From positions 3,057,501-3,121,500 of the forward strand of contig NZ_AQFT02000001.1 of the NCBI RefSeq assembly GCF_000364225.2: a stretch of 64,000 nucleotides of DNA, in the 5' to 3' direction. The notes under the pieces were generated by a model. The model searched no databases, had not been told where the DNA came from, and saw only the letters and a list, made by a program, of their open reading frames with translations. The translations under genes and the position numbers were made by a program. Shown here piece by piece: positions 27,677-38,390 of this stretch; position 1 is the stretch's first letter; each line of letters opens with the position of its first letter. The stretch comes from Eubacterium plexicaudatum ASF492 (lineage in GTDB: Bacteria; Bacillota; Clostridia; Lachnospirales; Lachnospiraceae).

Positions 27677-29295
27677 ATGGCCTCAAAATATACGGAAGAA
27701 CAACTGAACAGTCTTGACAGGGAAACGCTTACCAGGCTGTTCCTGTCGCAGCAGGAGCAGCTTGAAAATATCGACCATACGCTCCAGCTTGTTCCGGAGC
27801 AGATGGCGGATTTAAAACGGCACAGGTTTGGCAGGTCATCAGAAAAACATGAGACCGAAGGCCAGGTTTCCTTCATGGAAGTGGATGGGAAGATCGTATT
27901 CTTTAACGAACCTGAAGCTGTCGCTGCGGAGGAAAGCACAGAGGAGCCGGAGAACGTTTCCCGCACAAGGCCGAAGAAAAAGCAGGGAAAACGGGAAGAA
28001 GACCTGGACGGGATTCCGGTAGTTGTGGTGGAACATTCCATGACGGATGGGGAACTGGAAGATAAATTTGGAAAGGACGGCTGGAAACAGCTCCCGGATG
28101 AAGTGTACCGCAGGTACCGCTTTACCCCGGCGAAAATCGAGGTGGAAGAACATCATGTAAAGGTTTATGCCGGGAAAGAAACGGAAGAAGTCATCAAAGC
28201 GCCGCATCCGCAGACTTTATTAAGGGGGAGCCTTGTTTCCCCTTCGCTGGAGGCAGCGGTAATAAACGCAAAGTATGTCAATGCCGTCCCTCTTTACCGC
28301 CAGGAGCAGGAGTTTGAACGTTATGGCCTGCACATTTCAAGACAGAACATGGCGAACTGGACGATCCAGTGCGCAGACCGTTACCTTGCGGTCCTCTATG
28401 ATTACCTCCACGAAAAGCTGTACGGCTACCACGTCCTGCAGGCAGACGAGACGCCCGTGTTGGTGAATAAGGATGGCCGTCCTGCCGGGAGCAAAAGTTA
28501 CATGTGGGTATACCGCACCGGACGGATGTACACAGAACGCCAGGTTGTCCTGTATGAATACCAGAAGACGCGCAATGCCAGCCATCCCAGAGAGTTTTTG
28601 AAAGACTTCAACGGCGTATGTGTCACGGACGGATATCAGGTCTACCACACCATTGAAGGTGAACGCGAAGATCTGAGGATTGCCGGATGCTGGTCCCATG
28701 CCAGGCGCAGGTTTGATGAAGCAGTAAAAGCGCTGCCGAAAGCAAAGCAGAAGGACAGCCGCGCATATCTTGCGCTGACCATGATACAGGCGATCTACCG
28801 GGAGGAAAAACAGTTAAAAGATCTCCCGGCGGAAGAACGGAAAAACCGCCGCCAGCTGAGCGTAAAGCCCTGGTGGAGGCTTATTTCACATGGGTTCGTG
28901 AAAACCTTCCGAAAGTGCCGCAAAAAAGCAAGACGTGGGAAGGTTTCAATTATTCCCTGAACCAGGAGAAATACCTGAAAGTGTTCCTGGACGATGGCGA
29001 AGTGCCGATGGACAATAACGCTGCGGAACAGTCCATCCGCGGATTCTGCATCGGCAAGAAAAACTGGGTGATGATCGATACCATTGCCGGCGCAAAGTCC
29101 AGCGCCATTATCTACAGCATTGCGGAAACTGCAAAAGCAAACAACTTGAAGCCGTATGATTACTTTGAATTTCTGCTTACTGAGATTCCCAAACATCTGG
29201 ATGATACAGACCGCAGTTTTCTGGATGACCTGCTCCCCTGGTCACCAAGCCTGCCGGAGAACTGCCGGAAGCCTGGTAAGAATGAATTGAAATAA
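27677..29295 (+). pseudogene. tnpC: IS66 transposase TnpC, copy C, frameshifted
   Basis: N-terminal coiled coil (LFLSQQEQLENIDHTLQ), the FGRSSEK box, DDE core (YHVLQADETPVLV, GVCVTDGYQVYH, and DNNAAEQSIRGF with Glu). A missing C in CCCC near 28870 breaks the frame after RRQLSVKP; the rest (LVEAYFTWVRENLPK ... PGKNELK) is in the next frame. Would be about 539 residues. Confidence 0.85.
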
Positions 29296-29377
29296 GACTG
29301 GAGCAAATCTGTTTCTATCTTACAGGTTTGCTCCAGTTTTGTATAGGTACGCACTATCTACCGTTTACTTTTTATAT

Positions 29378-30757
29378 TTAGTCTACATTGTAAGAACCAC
29401 TGTCTTCTGCAACCATAGAATCAACAGGCTTAATGCCTACATATGATATAGGTTTCGGAATAGGTGCTTCTCCAGTAGATTTTATTTCATCTTTTCCCAG
29501 AACTGCCTCAATGCAATCAGCAAGAGCAATCTTTTCCTTTGTCGGCTTGCCGGAATAATGATACATAAGATATCTCGTATCCATAACGATTCCCTGGATT
29601 CGTTCATAATACTTCTTGTTGTATCTCCAGTCACCAACAGCCTCACCAATGTTTCCAACAACTGATGTAAGCTTAAAATGGTTCTTGGCCATATTGTATG
29701 GCATGATAAAAGCATTGAAAAGTGAGTTTGTATCCACACCTTTATACTTCTCTAAGTACTCTCCATATGTAATCTGCTTATTGATTGATGAACCATTAGG
29801 CAGATGATCTGGAATGCCTGTCCAACCATACTTATAACACTTGGCATCAAGAATGTAATACTTGCCATTGTAAATCATAATGGTATCCGGCATCAAAGGT
29901 CTCTTTTCCTTGTACTTGCCGTAATCAAGCAGCCATCTTGAACGAGGGAAATATTTGTCCTTATCCTTTTCTCCGAATGCTCTATCAACAAGTTTCTCCC
30001 ACACATGGTCGAAATCATCAGTGCCAAAGTAAAACTGCTTATCAGATGTCTGCTCATCTATGTACTCAAGCATATCTTTCATACCACGAAATAGTGACTT
30101 CTTCTTATCATCGTTTGTGTTAGCAAGCTTACTCTGAACAATTCTGATTGAAGTTTTCACATCTGGGTGTGGTCCCGGTTCTTCCGGCATATATGGAACA
30201 TATAGCCATCCCAGTCTTTTGAAAGCCTCATACACACAGAATCTGTTAATCTGAGTTATTTCCTTTGTATCATTAGGTGTTGAAGAACGAACCTCAAACT
30301 GTGTAAACACAAAAGAACTTACACCATTTCTGCTTTGAACTAGAGGCATCTGTTTTCTTGCGGTTCTCGCCCAGTCCTGTTTTCCAGTGGGTGCTGTGAT
30401 ATACACTTGCTCCTTCTCAACATAATATGTGCCACCAATCGAAAAATAGTATTCAATGACACTCTTATACGCATTGATAGGAAAATCAACTGTCTGTGGT
30501 GCTGCAAACTTATTGATAGCAAGTAATCGGTCATCCTTTGTTGTAAATTCAGACAGCACATGTATCAAATGCTTAATGTCTGTTCTGATTTCAGCATCGG
30601 TTTCCGGCAGTTCATATCCGATAGGGAAATAGACCATAGCATTATCGGAATCAGCCTTGATACCAACAAAACGGTCACCATCTTCATTTGTATTAACATG
30701 GCAGTGCTTTTTGATATCAAATTCCATTATTGAATTTAAAGCTGAGCCTAAATCCAT
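29378..30757 (-). CDS. LlaJI family restriction endonuclease (McrC-like R2 subunit)
   Basis: 459 residues. The C-terminal half has a PD-(D/E)xK centre: RPLMPDTIMIYNGKYYILDAK, then the IPDHLPNGSSINKQ region, as in LlaJI restriction proteins (PF09563 type), the McrC-like nuclease partner of an AAA+ subunit. The N-terminal half likely contacts the ATPase or DNA. It ends 9 bases from IS66-C. The start at 30757 lies 14 bases behind the McrB-like gene, so both form one operon. No lesion seen. Confidence 0.85.
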   Translation of the reverse strand: MDLGSALNSIMEFDIKKHCHVNTNEDGDRFVGIKADSDNAMVYFPIGYELPETDAEIRTDIKHLIHVLSEFTTKDDRLLAINKFAAPQTVDFPINAYKSVIEYYFSIGGTYYVEKEQVYITAPTGKQDWARTARKQMPLVQSRNGVSSFVFTQFEVRSSTPNDTKEITQINRFCVYEAFKRLGWLYVPYMPEEPGPHPDVKTSIRIVQSKLANTNDDKKKSLFRGMKDMLEYIDEQTSDKQFYFGTDDFDHVWEKLVDRAFGEKDKDKYFPRSRWLLDYGKYKEKRPLMPDTIMIYNGKYYILDAKCYKYGWTGIPDHLPNGSSINKQITYGEYLEKYKGVDTNSLFNAFIMPYNMAKNHFKLTSVVGNIGEAVGDWRYNKKYYERIQGIVMDTRYLMYHYSGKPTKEKIALADCIEAVLGKDEIKSTGEAPIPKPISYVGIKPVDSMVAEDSGSYNVD

Positions 30758-30771
30758 CTATCCTCACCACC

Positions 30772-32448
30772 TTACTCTTCTTCTTCTCCAGTAAACGCAC
30801 TCTGCACATTATCTTTGAAAACCTTAAATCGATCTAATCCCTTGGCATACATAAATGCACGGATTACCTGCTCAAGGCTCTGATATTCGGTAACCTCAAA
30901 GATTACTTCACGGTTAAACTTGAATGCGTCATCCCAGAGATACTTGATTACCTTTTCAGGGAACTTTCTGTTCTGTCTCATAGCATCACGGATAACGGCA
31001 ATCTGTGTCTTTTCTTCTGGTGTAAGAGTACCTTTGCTTTCCTTCTTACGAAGTGCATCGTATTCTTTTAAATCACCCATCGCATCATTAAACTTAAGGT
31101 CACGAAGATGAACGAAGTATGCACCAAGTCTCTTATCTTCTGCAGAAGTCATTCTTGCACTGTTTCCAACAACAATTCTATTAATCTCAACGCAGAAATT
31201 TCTCCATGTTACTGTAGTATCAAGAATTTCTGCATTTGCAAGTGTCGGGTCAACATTTTCAAAATCATTTTCGATAAGACGCATATCCCATCTCCGCTGG
31301 AATGCTGTATCTAATGTGAAAACATTCTGATCTGATGTATTCATTGTTCCAATGATAGAAAGATTTGAAGGAATACGAACCTTATCTGTCTTTCTTTCCT
31401 TACCATACATTTCTTCAGCAATATTCATATTTGTGATGCCGTACTCACTTGTTCCAACAGGGAAACCATCATCATCTATATCACGGATCTCAACCTTACG
31501 GTCAAGCAGCTGGAATACCTCACCGAAAATAGCCGGAGCATTACCACGGTTGATTTCCTCAATAATAAGCACATATTCCTTCCCAGGGTTCTGATATGCA
31601 TCACGAAGGATGTTTGTAAATGGTCCTGGCGTAAACTTATAACTTACTTGTCCATCTTCCGCTACTGCTGGAAGAATCTGACCGATGAAATCTGAATAAG
31701 TATAGTCAGGATGGAACACGAGTCTTTCCACTTGTGTTCCAGGTTTACAATATTCATGTTCAATAGTCCAACTTTTTCCTGAACCAGGTACACCATAAAG
31801 AAGAACATTACAACCTGTAGTAAGTCTATCTTTTGTCGTATTATCTTCTCCTGTGCTTTCCCCTGGATGTACTGCAGGTGCACTTGAATACTGTAAATTT
31901 TTATAATTCTCAATATAGTGATAAATAAACTCTGGTCTAAATACGACTAAGTTTTTACCAGTTACTTTATCAACATAGTATCCTGTATTCTTCGCCACTT
32001 GAATGTCTGTACGCATATTTACTCTAAGACTTGGATTCTTAGGGTAATTCTTTTCTTCCTCAATAGGCCAAGCAACAACTACAGTATCACTTAAAGAATC
32101 TTTATGCTCATAAACATAGAAACCAAGAATTATGGCATCTTCCATGTGTTCTCTTGGGTCGTTTTCAGTACCCAACTGTATCTTTTTTTCTTCCCTATTG
32201 CGTTCAGGATCTTCCTTTCGAACATTTCCATGATATAAATGGAACGTTTTTGAAATCTCCAAATTAGGGTTTTCTAACTTAATATGATAATGTGCAGAAG
32301 TAACTTCTTGTAAAATTGTATATTTCCAACCATTAATTGAAAACATTTTTTCTATCATAGCTTTGCGTTCGCTTGATGATAATGTAATTGGATTTCCAAC
32401 AACAACTTTACCCGCAGAGTTTACTTCATATCTTTCATCTCTTTCCAC
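30772..32448 (-). CDS. McrB-like AAA+ GTPase (LlaJI R1-type subunit)
   Basis: 558 residues. N-terminal DNA-binding part, then the McrB AAA+ domain: Walker A LLYGVPGSGKSW, Walker B YVLIIEEINRGN, sensor IIGTMNTSDQNVFTLD and arginine-finger region AFQRRWDMRLI. McrB proteins form hexameric GTPases that drive the McrC-type nuclease along DNA. Start GTG 32448 with AAAGGAGG upstream, overlapping the end of the methyltransferase gene as GTGGAAAGAGATGA. Intact. Confidence 0.88.
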   Translation of the reverse strand: MERDERYEVNSAGKVVVGNPITLSSSERKAMIEKMFSINGWKYTILQEVTSAHYHIKLENPNLEISKTFHLYHGNVRKEDPERNREEKKIQLGTENDPREHMEDAIILGFYVYEHKDSLSDTVVVAWPIEEEKNYPKNPSLRVNMRTDIQVAKNTGYYVDKVTGKNLVVFRPEFIYHYIENYKNLQYSSAPAVHPGESTGEDNTTKDRLTTGCNVLLYGVPGSGKSWTIEHEYCKPGTQVERLVFHPDYTYSDFIGQILPAVAEDGQVSYKFTPGPFTNILRDAYQNPGKEYVLIIEEINRGNAPAIFGEVFQLLDRKVEIRDIDDDGFPVGTSEYGITNMNIAEEMYGKERKTDKVRIPSNLSIIGTMNTSDQNVFTLDTAFQRRWDMRLIENDFENVDPTLANAEILDTTVTWRNFCVEINRIVVGNSARMTSAEDKRLGAYFVHLRDLKFNDAMGDLKEYDALRKKESKGTLTPEEKTQIAVIRDAMRQNRKFPEKVIKYLWDDAFKFNREVIFEVTEYQSLEQVIRAFMYAKGLDRFKVFKDNVQSAFTGEEEE

Positions 32449-33487
32449 TGAAATAAACCTCCTTTATTTTCGATGCAAGAATATTTGCCATCTTTACAGG
32501 AACGGCATTTCCAACCTGTTTCCACTGGTCTTTCATTTCTCCTAACAGAACATAATCATCCGGGAATGTTTGTAACCTTTTAAGTTCGGCTATTCTCAAA
32601 AACCTATTTCTCCAATGAAAAGGTCCTTGATTAGTTGAAAAACTTGCCTGGATTGTCCATGATGGGCGGTCAGGTGTTAGTTTTAATAAGAATGTCCAAT
32701 ATCTAGATTTCCATTTAAACTTTGGTTCAGGATATCCTCTTTTTCTGTAAAGTATAAGTAATTATCTCCTGGAGGTATCTGTGTCAACAAGTCGTAATCT
32801 TTTTGACCCGGGCGCTGCAACTTTTCTTCTTCAGTTACATCATCAAAATCAGATATAACTTCTCCGCATGTAACCCAAGGCAACTTATCACTTTTTTATT
32901 AGGATCTGTATGAGTTTCCTCTGGAAATACAAACTCAGGCAGGCCTTTTAAACTTCCAACGCAAAAGAACCTCTTCCTCGTTTGAGGCACACCGTAATTA
33001 GCACAATTGACAACCTTATAAGTAATATTGTATCCTAACTCATCCGCCTTACTTTTAAGAAAATCAAACTCTTCTTGATGTGTTTTGAAGGTAAAACCAT
33101 CCACATTCTCAAAAAGGAAAACCTTTGGCTTTAATTCTTTTAATGCCCTAAATACTCTGGAACAGCAAAACCTGCGTGTTCGTCATCAAAGCCATCAGCT
33201 TTTCCAACCAGATAATGTCTAGTCTGACTATAAGGAGGACAAGGTGGTCCTCCAATTAAGCAATCGATTTCTCCATATTTTTCTTTGAATGCAACAAAAT
33301 CTATTTTTCTTACATCTCCGCAAAAAATTTCGTCTGCCATGTTGTTTTGCTTTAATGTATCGCAAGCAATTTGCCATACATCAGATGCATAAATAGTTCT
33401 AAACCCCGCCTGCTCAAAACCTATATCTAATCCGCCTGCACCTGAGAAAAGACTTATGACCCTTGGTTTCTTTATATCCATTTGCAT
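32435..33487 (-). pseudogene. DNA cytosine-5 methyltransferase 2 of LlaJI-like system, several frameshifts
   Basis: Motif I (VISLFSGAGGLDIGFEQAG) and motif IV (IGGPPCPPYSQ with the catalytic Cys) are in the first frame (33487-33140). The FENVDGFTFKTHQEEF region and YGVPQTRKRFFCVG are in the second (to about 32870). The target-recognition part (LPWVTCGEVISDFDDV) is in a third. Motifs IX and X (LKRLQTFPDDYVL, QVGNAVPVKMA) are in a fourth, ending FSGKR at 32435. At least three single-base shifts split it. It should protect host DNA from the downstream nuclease genes, which are intact. Confidence 0.8.
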
Positions 33488-34674
33488 AACTCCTCCACTA
33501 CTTTTTTTCCGAGCAACGGCGGAACAGCATTACCTATTTGTTTATGCTGCGAATAAGTACTGCCAAAAAACTCATAATCATCGGGGAATGTTTGTATTGC
33601 AGCTAACTCTCGTATGTTCAACCTTCTATTCTTCCAATGGAACGGACCTTCCCAATGACCTGGACTTGCAATAATTGTCCACGAAGGCCAAAAAGGATGC
33701 AACTTTAACAGTGAAGACCAATATCTTTTTCCGGCAACAAATACTGGGTTAGGATGATTCTCACGTGCTGACAATGCAATATAATTTTTACCAAAAGGAA
33801 TACATGTCAATTCGTTTTCCCATTTTCCTTCAGTTTCCAGTTTCTCACCTTGGCAATATTGTTCATCATCAAATTTGCCAATCCAGTCAATTACTCTTTC
33901 ATAAGGAAGCAAATCAGGGTTTGCCAAACATTCTTTTCACTTCCATGAGTTTGTGTTAATGATGCATTAATTTCCTTCTTGCTTGCTAAGAAAAACACTC
34001 TTTTTCTCTTTTGAGGAATTCCATATTCAGCAGCGTTTATCTTCAATAAAGAACAATGATATCCAAGTTCCTGCATATGTTCATAGATTGTATCAACGGC
34101 TGCCTTATTTGATGGATGTAATATACTCTCAACATTTTCTAAAACGAAACCATCTGGATTAAGTTCTTTAATTATTTTGAAATAAGGCACGATCATATTC
34201 CTTGGGTCTTCGTTAGAATTTCTCTTCTCGTTAGTCACCCAATAACCTGCCTTTGAAAACGGCTGACAAGGAGGTCCGCCAACAATTATCAATTTATCAG
34301 TTTTTTCTTTCTTCAACAATTCCTCATAGTGCTTACCATCAATCTTTGTAATATCTCCAACCTCATGAAGAGTATGAGCAAAGAATTTATTACGTTTCAG
34401 CGTTTCAACACTATCTTCAAAATATCTAAGCTAGAAATAACCTTCACTCCAGCTAACTGTGTTCCAATATCTAATCCACCTGCACCAGAAAACATACTAA
34501 TAGCAATTACATCTGGTCTATAAGATATTTCCAAATCATTTACTGTATACCCTTTATGTGTATACGGAATAACAATATTTCCTTCACTATCAGTCTCAAA
34601 TTCTTTGAGCATAGCAGCTCTCTGATGCTCTGTAACATTCTGGAAAAACGTTTTCTCAATTTATATAAACTCAT
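33472..34674 (-). pseudogene. DNA cytosine-5 methyltransferase 1 of LlaJI-like system, several frameshifts
   Basis: AGGAGG precedes ATG 34674 (MSLYK). One missing A then shifts the frame to IEKTFFQNVTEHQRAAM and motif I (AISMFSGAGGLDIGTQLAG). A second break near 34430 leads to YFEDSVETLKRN and motif IV (IVGGPPCQPFSKAGY), VLENVESILHPSN and YGIPQKRKRVFFLAS. A third near 33920 leads to motifs IX-X (IRELAAIQTFPDDYEFFG, HKQIGNAVPPLLG). The end overlaps the start of the second methyltransferase. LlaJI and BsuMI systems likewise use two m5C methyltransferases. Confidence 0.8.
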
Positions 34675-34692
34675 AGTTCCTCCTAACAATAG

Positions 34693-34947
34693 TTAACTTA
34701 AGCACCAAGTGCCTTTTGAAACATTTTTGATTTTACCTTTAGACTTTAAGTTAGTTCTTGCCCAACGAAGTCGATAGTTTAGTTTTGTACCAAGGCCACT
34801 TTCATCCTCCAATTGAACCACCTCGTCTGGCAATTCTAAAACCTCAATCACCTTTTGATTAATCTGCTTTGTTGTCGCAGTTCCACCAAGTAATTCCAAA
34901 GATTTAATAACTGCCTCTTCAAGCATTCCATTGGATGGAAAATACAT
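34693..34947 (-). CDS. winged-helix (Mrr N-terminal-like) protein
   Basis: 84 residues: MLEEAVIKSLELLGGTATTK, then VQLEDESGLGTKLNYRLRWA and GKIKNVSKGTWCL. This is the pattern of the stand-alone Mrr_N winged-helix domain. The start at 34947 has AAGGAGGT upstream, somewhat far (about 14 bases). It lies between the HTH protein and the first methyltransferase, where it may regulate the operon or help DNA recognition. Confidence 0.65.
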   Translation of the reverse strand: MYFPSNGMLEEAVIKSLELLGGTATTKQINQKVIEVLELPDEVVQLEDESGLGTKLNYRLRWARTNLKSKGKIKNVSKGTWCLS

Positions 34948-34968
34948 TTCTTCATTAGGTTTACCTCC

Positions 34969-35160
34969 TTAAATTTCAGCACTTTTCCCGCTTTTTACCC
35001 AAGCATCAAGTTCAGATAACTTAAACTTCCATTGTTTACCAATCTTGTGTGCTGGAATACCTTTATCTTTTCTAAGCCATCCACGTACCGTTCCTGGCTT
35101 AACCCCTAAATATTCTGCGGCTTCATCTATGTTTATCCATTTTTCATTACTATCAGCCAT
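34969..35160 (-). CDS. excisionase-type helix-turn-helix protein
   Basis: 63 residues with the HTH_17/MerR-like fold: WINIDEAAEYLGVKPGTVRG, then WLRKDKGIPAHKIGKQWKF. ATG 35160 with AGAGAGGTATTTAGC upstream. First gene of the restriction operon, directly behind its promoter, so it is a likely controller of methyltransferase and nuclease expression. Intact. Confidence 0.75.
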   Translation of the reverse strand: MADSNEKWINIDEAAEYLGVKPGTVRGWLRKDKGIPAHKIGKQWKFKLSELDAWVKSGKSAEI

Positions 35161-35201
35161 GCTAAATACCTCTCTATTTTTTTACGCAATGATACTTATA
35201 G

Positions 35202-35230
35202 AGTATAGCATCAAATTATGAATTTTTCAA
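35202..35230 (-). promoter_or_regulatory. promoter of the LlaJI-like operon
   Basis: Minus-strand TTGAAA (35230-35225) and TATACT (35207-35202) with a 17-base spacer, about 40 bases before the HTH gene. Upstream, at about 35240-35282, TTATTTGTT-like units repeat, a possible operator. Confidence 0.7.
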
Positions 35231-35386
35231 TCTATTTGAGTGTATTTAATGTTATTTGTTGTCATTTGTAATTATTTGTTTTCTATGATGATAGTATCAA
35301 TATTTTATTTACTCAACCTCAAATCAATACTTCTGTCTATCCAACTATAAAAATCAGCCTCTTTGCAGCTCCCAAAACGCAGAAAA

Positions 35387-35420
35387 TCCGAGGACCTGGA
35401 TTTACTTCCAAATCCTCGGA
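35387..35420. terminator. terminator-like hairpin
   Basis: TCCGAGGA ... TCCTCGGA with a short loop (8-bp stem), AT-rich on both sides. It lies between the restriction-operon promoter and IS66-B. Confidence 0.45.
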
Positions 35421-35638
35421 AAAGCCTTATTTTTCAAGCATTTTTACGCTCTCAATGTAAACGGTAAAAAGCGCGTACCGTGCATAATAGAAGAAATTTG
35501 TATATAATGGCCTTGAGAATAATCTATCTCAAGGCTATTATTAGTTACTATTGAAACTGTGAAAACTTATATCACTTTTCACAGTCCATGTACATAGCTT
35601 TGAAAACTCATACCAGTTTTGAAAGTGAGGTGTAGTTA

Positions 35639-35982
35639 GTGTCAGATTTAAACACGATGTAATCGCAGAGCGCTGGGCCGTGCTCATAAAGGAACGCATG
35701 GAAAGCGGCATGACCGTCAGGGAATGGTGTCATGACAGGAATATCAAAGAGTCCAGGTATTATTACTGGCTGAGAATACTCCGCAGGAAGGCAGTGGAAA
35801 ATACAGGACAGCCCCCGCAGGCATCGCCTTTTGTTGAAATTTCGGCAGACATCTGTCAAGAGCAGCTCCCTGCACCAGCCGCAGCGGTTATCAGAAAAGG
35901 AAATATTACCATAGAAGTAACCGAATCTGCTTCGGCAGGTTTTATCCAAAAAGTTATGGAGGCGCTGGCCAATGCTTGGTAA
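35639..35982 (+). pseudogene. tnpA: IS66 accessory protein TnpA, copy B, frameshifted
   Basis: Same protein as 25949-26293, but the A-run after codon 4 has three A instead of four (TTTAAACACG), which breaks the frame at codon 5. The downstream frame from an internal ATG (35680) is open but lacks the native N-terminus. Confidence 0.75.
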
Positions 35983-36331
35983 TGTAAAACGATACAGCCG
36001 GATTTACCTGGCGTACGGCTACACGGATCTCCGTTTTGGAATCGACGGCCTGGCCAGAGTTGTACAGGATCATTTTTCGCTGGACCCGTTTCAAAAAGGC
36101 TGCCTTTTTCTGTTCTGCGGCAGGCGGACAGACCGCATCAAAGGACTTTTATGGGAAGGCGACGGCTTTGTGCTTGTTTATAAAAGACTCGAAGCGGGGC
36201 GCTTTCAGTGGCCAAGAACAGCGTCAGAAGCCCGTGAGATCACACCGGAACAGTTCACATGGCTGATGCAGGGGCTTGCCGTCGAGCAGAAAAGAAGGAT
36301 CCAGGAAGTCACACCGGAAAGGACCTGCTGA
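35972..36331 (+). CDS. tnpB: IS66 accessory protein TnpB, copy B
   Basis: 119 residues identical to the copy at 25600-25959 (AYGYTDLRFGIDGL, FCGRRTDRIKGLLWEGDG). It overlaps tnpA by 11 bases. Intact. The following 36332-36598 is the tnpB-tnpC spacer, as in copy A. Confidence 0.93.
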   Translation: MLGNVKRYSRIYLAYGYTDLRFGIDGLARVVQDHFSLDPFQKGCLFLFCGRRTDRIKGLLWEGDGFVLVYKRLEAGRFQWPRTASEAREITPEQFTWLMQGLAVEQKRRIQEVTPERTC

Positions 36332-36598
36332 CAGGCATGATGACAGGTTTTGTGCAAAACATAGAAATTTCCTGCCCCTTTTCCGGTGTCGCTTTCCCGT
36401 TTCTGTACAGGGAAGAAAGCTGTACAGAAACGTCCTGTGCAGCTTTCAGAAACAGCTTTGCGCTTTTTTCTAATTAAATCCAAAAATAATCCGATATCTT
36501 TGAAAGCGCCTTTTGTGACGGTATAGTCTGTCGTCATTTTGACGAAGCCGGTCAAAAATTTTTCAGCAGGAATATCCTGTTTCTGCTATAATTGTGAT

Positions 36599-38211
36599 AT
36601 GGAAAAGATGATCTATACAGCAGATGAACTGAATAATGCCGACAGGGATGAACTCATCGGGATCATACTCTCGCTGCAGAAAAATATTGCCCGGATGACT
36701 CAAAACCAGGAACTGATCCTAGAACAGATAGCCATTCTGCGCGGACAGCGTTTCGGACGGCATTCTGAAAAAATGAATGTGATTGACGGGCAGATGAGCC
36801 TGTTTTTTAACGAACCGGAAGCCACAGCCAGCGAACCGGGCACACAGGCAGAAGAACCGGATTTTGAGGAAGTTGTCATCCGCAGGAAAAAGAAGCAGAA
36901 AGGGAAACGTGAAGACGACTTAAAAGGAATGCCTGTAACGGTTATAAAACATGAAATGTCAGAAGAAGAACTAAAAGAAGCATTTCCGGATGGAAAATAT
37001 AAGCGTCTTCCAGATGAAGTATATAAAAGGCTGGAATTCCATCCGGCTTCTTTTGAAGTAAAAGAACACCATGTAGCGGTTTATGCCGGTATGGATGATG
37101 AAACCGTTGTAAAGGCACAGCGTCCAAAGGATCTGCTGCGGGAAGCATTGTCACTCCATCCCTGGAAGCTGCCATCATCAATGGAAAATATGTCAACTCC
37201 CTTCCGCTTTACCGTATGGAGCAGGAGTTCAAGCGCAACGATGTGAACCTGAACCGCCAGAACATGGCGAACTGGACGATCGAGTGTGCTGACCGCTATC
37301 TTGCAGTTCTGTATGACTATCTGCATAAGCTTCTATACCAGTATCATGTGCTGCAGGCAGACGAAACCACTGTCGAAGTTTCAAAAGACGGGAGAGCTGC
37401 CGGCTCAAAGAGTTATATGTGGATTTACCGCACCGGGAAATCTTATGAGGAAGCCATCGTCCTGTATGAATACCAGAAAGACAGGAAGGAGGATCATCCA
37501 GAGGAGTTTCTGAAAGATTTTCAGGGAGTATGTGTTACAGACGGTTACCAGGCATACCATTCCCTGGAAGAAAAAACCCCCGGCCTGACGATTGCTGGCT
37601 GCTGGGCACATGCGAGGCGTAAATATGCAGATGCGCAGAAAGCTATAAAGGATGAAAAAGAGCGTAAAGGTACGCTTGCCTATGATGCCCTAAAGCAGAT
37701 CGGGGCGATCTATAAACTGGACAATGATCTGGCAGAGCTTACACCAGCACAACGGCAGCACAGGAGGCAGCTGGAACTAAAACCCCTGGTTGACGCTTAT
37801 TTTGTGTGGGTAAAAAAACACCAGAGTGAAGTCCTGCCAAAATCCCAGACAGGAAAAGCCTTTGCCTATTCCGTGAATCAGGAAAGATATCTGCGCGTAT
37901 TTCTGGAAGACGGTGAAGTCCCTCTGGACAACAATGCAACAGAATCCACACTGCGTGGTTTTTGTATCGGAAGGCACAACTGGAAGCTGATCGACACCAT
38001 CCGCGGAGCCAGATCCAGCGCGATTATCTACAGCATTACCGAAACTGCTAAGGCAAACGATCTGAAAGTCTATGAATACGTGGAGTATCTCCTGACTGAG
38101 ATACCGAAACACGAAGACGACACAAACCGAGATTTTCTGGAAGACCTGCTCCCATGGTCTCCAAACCTGCCAGAGCAGTGTCGGAAATCCAATAAATATG
38201 AAGTGAAATAA
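36599..38211 (+). pseudogene. tnpC: IS66 transposase TnpC, copy B, frameshifted
   Basis: Same as the copy at 23720-25332, but here the break is elsewhere: CTGCGGGAAGC has three G where copy A has four (near 37141), so the frame is lost after DLLR and resumes at SLPLYRMEQEFKR. The seven-A run broken in copy A is intact here. DDE residues are all present in the second frame. Confidence 0.85.
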
Positions 38212-38288
38212 AAACTGGAGCAAATCTGTTACTATCATACAGGTTTGCTCCAGTTTTGTATAGGTACTCGCGTTTTACCGTTTACCTC

Positions 38289-38330
38289 TCAATTATGTGC
38301 CTTAGTCAACATTACCACGCACTCCACATG
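38289..38330 (-). other. RlmD-type tail GEHVECVVMLTKAHN
   Basis: Minus-strand frame reading GEHVECVVMLTKAHN and stopping at TGA 38289-38291. HVECVVM(L/S) is the C-terminal signature of RlmD/RumA. No methyltransferase domain precedes it: the frame runs back only to a stop at about 38391, where the neighbouring restriction-like gene ends. Interpreted as another 3' end left at an attachment site. IS66-B has its insertion point here. Confidence 0.45.
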
Positions 38331-38390
38331 TTCACCGTTGTCCAAACTTATACTTAAATCAAAGAGAAGGTATATTTCAACCTTCTCATA

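Larger units (their letters stand above)
26552..29368 (+). mobile_element. IS66 family element, copy C
   Basis: 2817 bp, ends GTAAACGGTAGATAGTACGTACC and the inverted GTACGCACTATCTACCGTTTAC, with an 8-bp target duplication TTTTTATA at 26544-26551 and 29369-29376. It is related to copies A and B but clearly diverged. Inserted 9 bases behind the LlaJI-like endonuclease gene. The stretch 27402-27676 inside it is the usual tnpB-tnpC spacer and holds no supported gene. Confidence 0.93.
35457..38285 (+). mobile_element. IS66 family element, copy B
   Basis: 2829 bp with ends GTAAACGGTAAAAAGCGCGTACC and the inverted GTACTCGCGTTTTACCGTTTAC, and an 8-bp target duplication CTCTCAAT at 35449-35456 and 38286-38293. 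Nearly identical to copy A. It inserted at the stop codon of an RlmD-type tail (38289). Confidence 0.95.
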
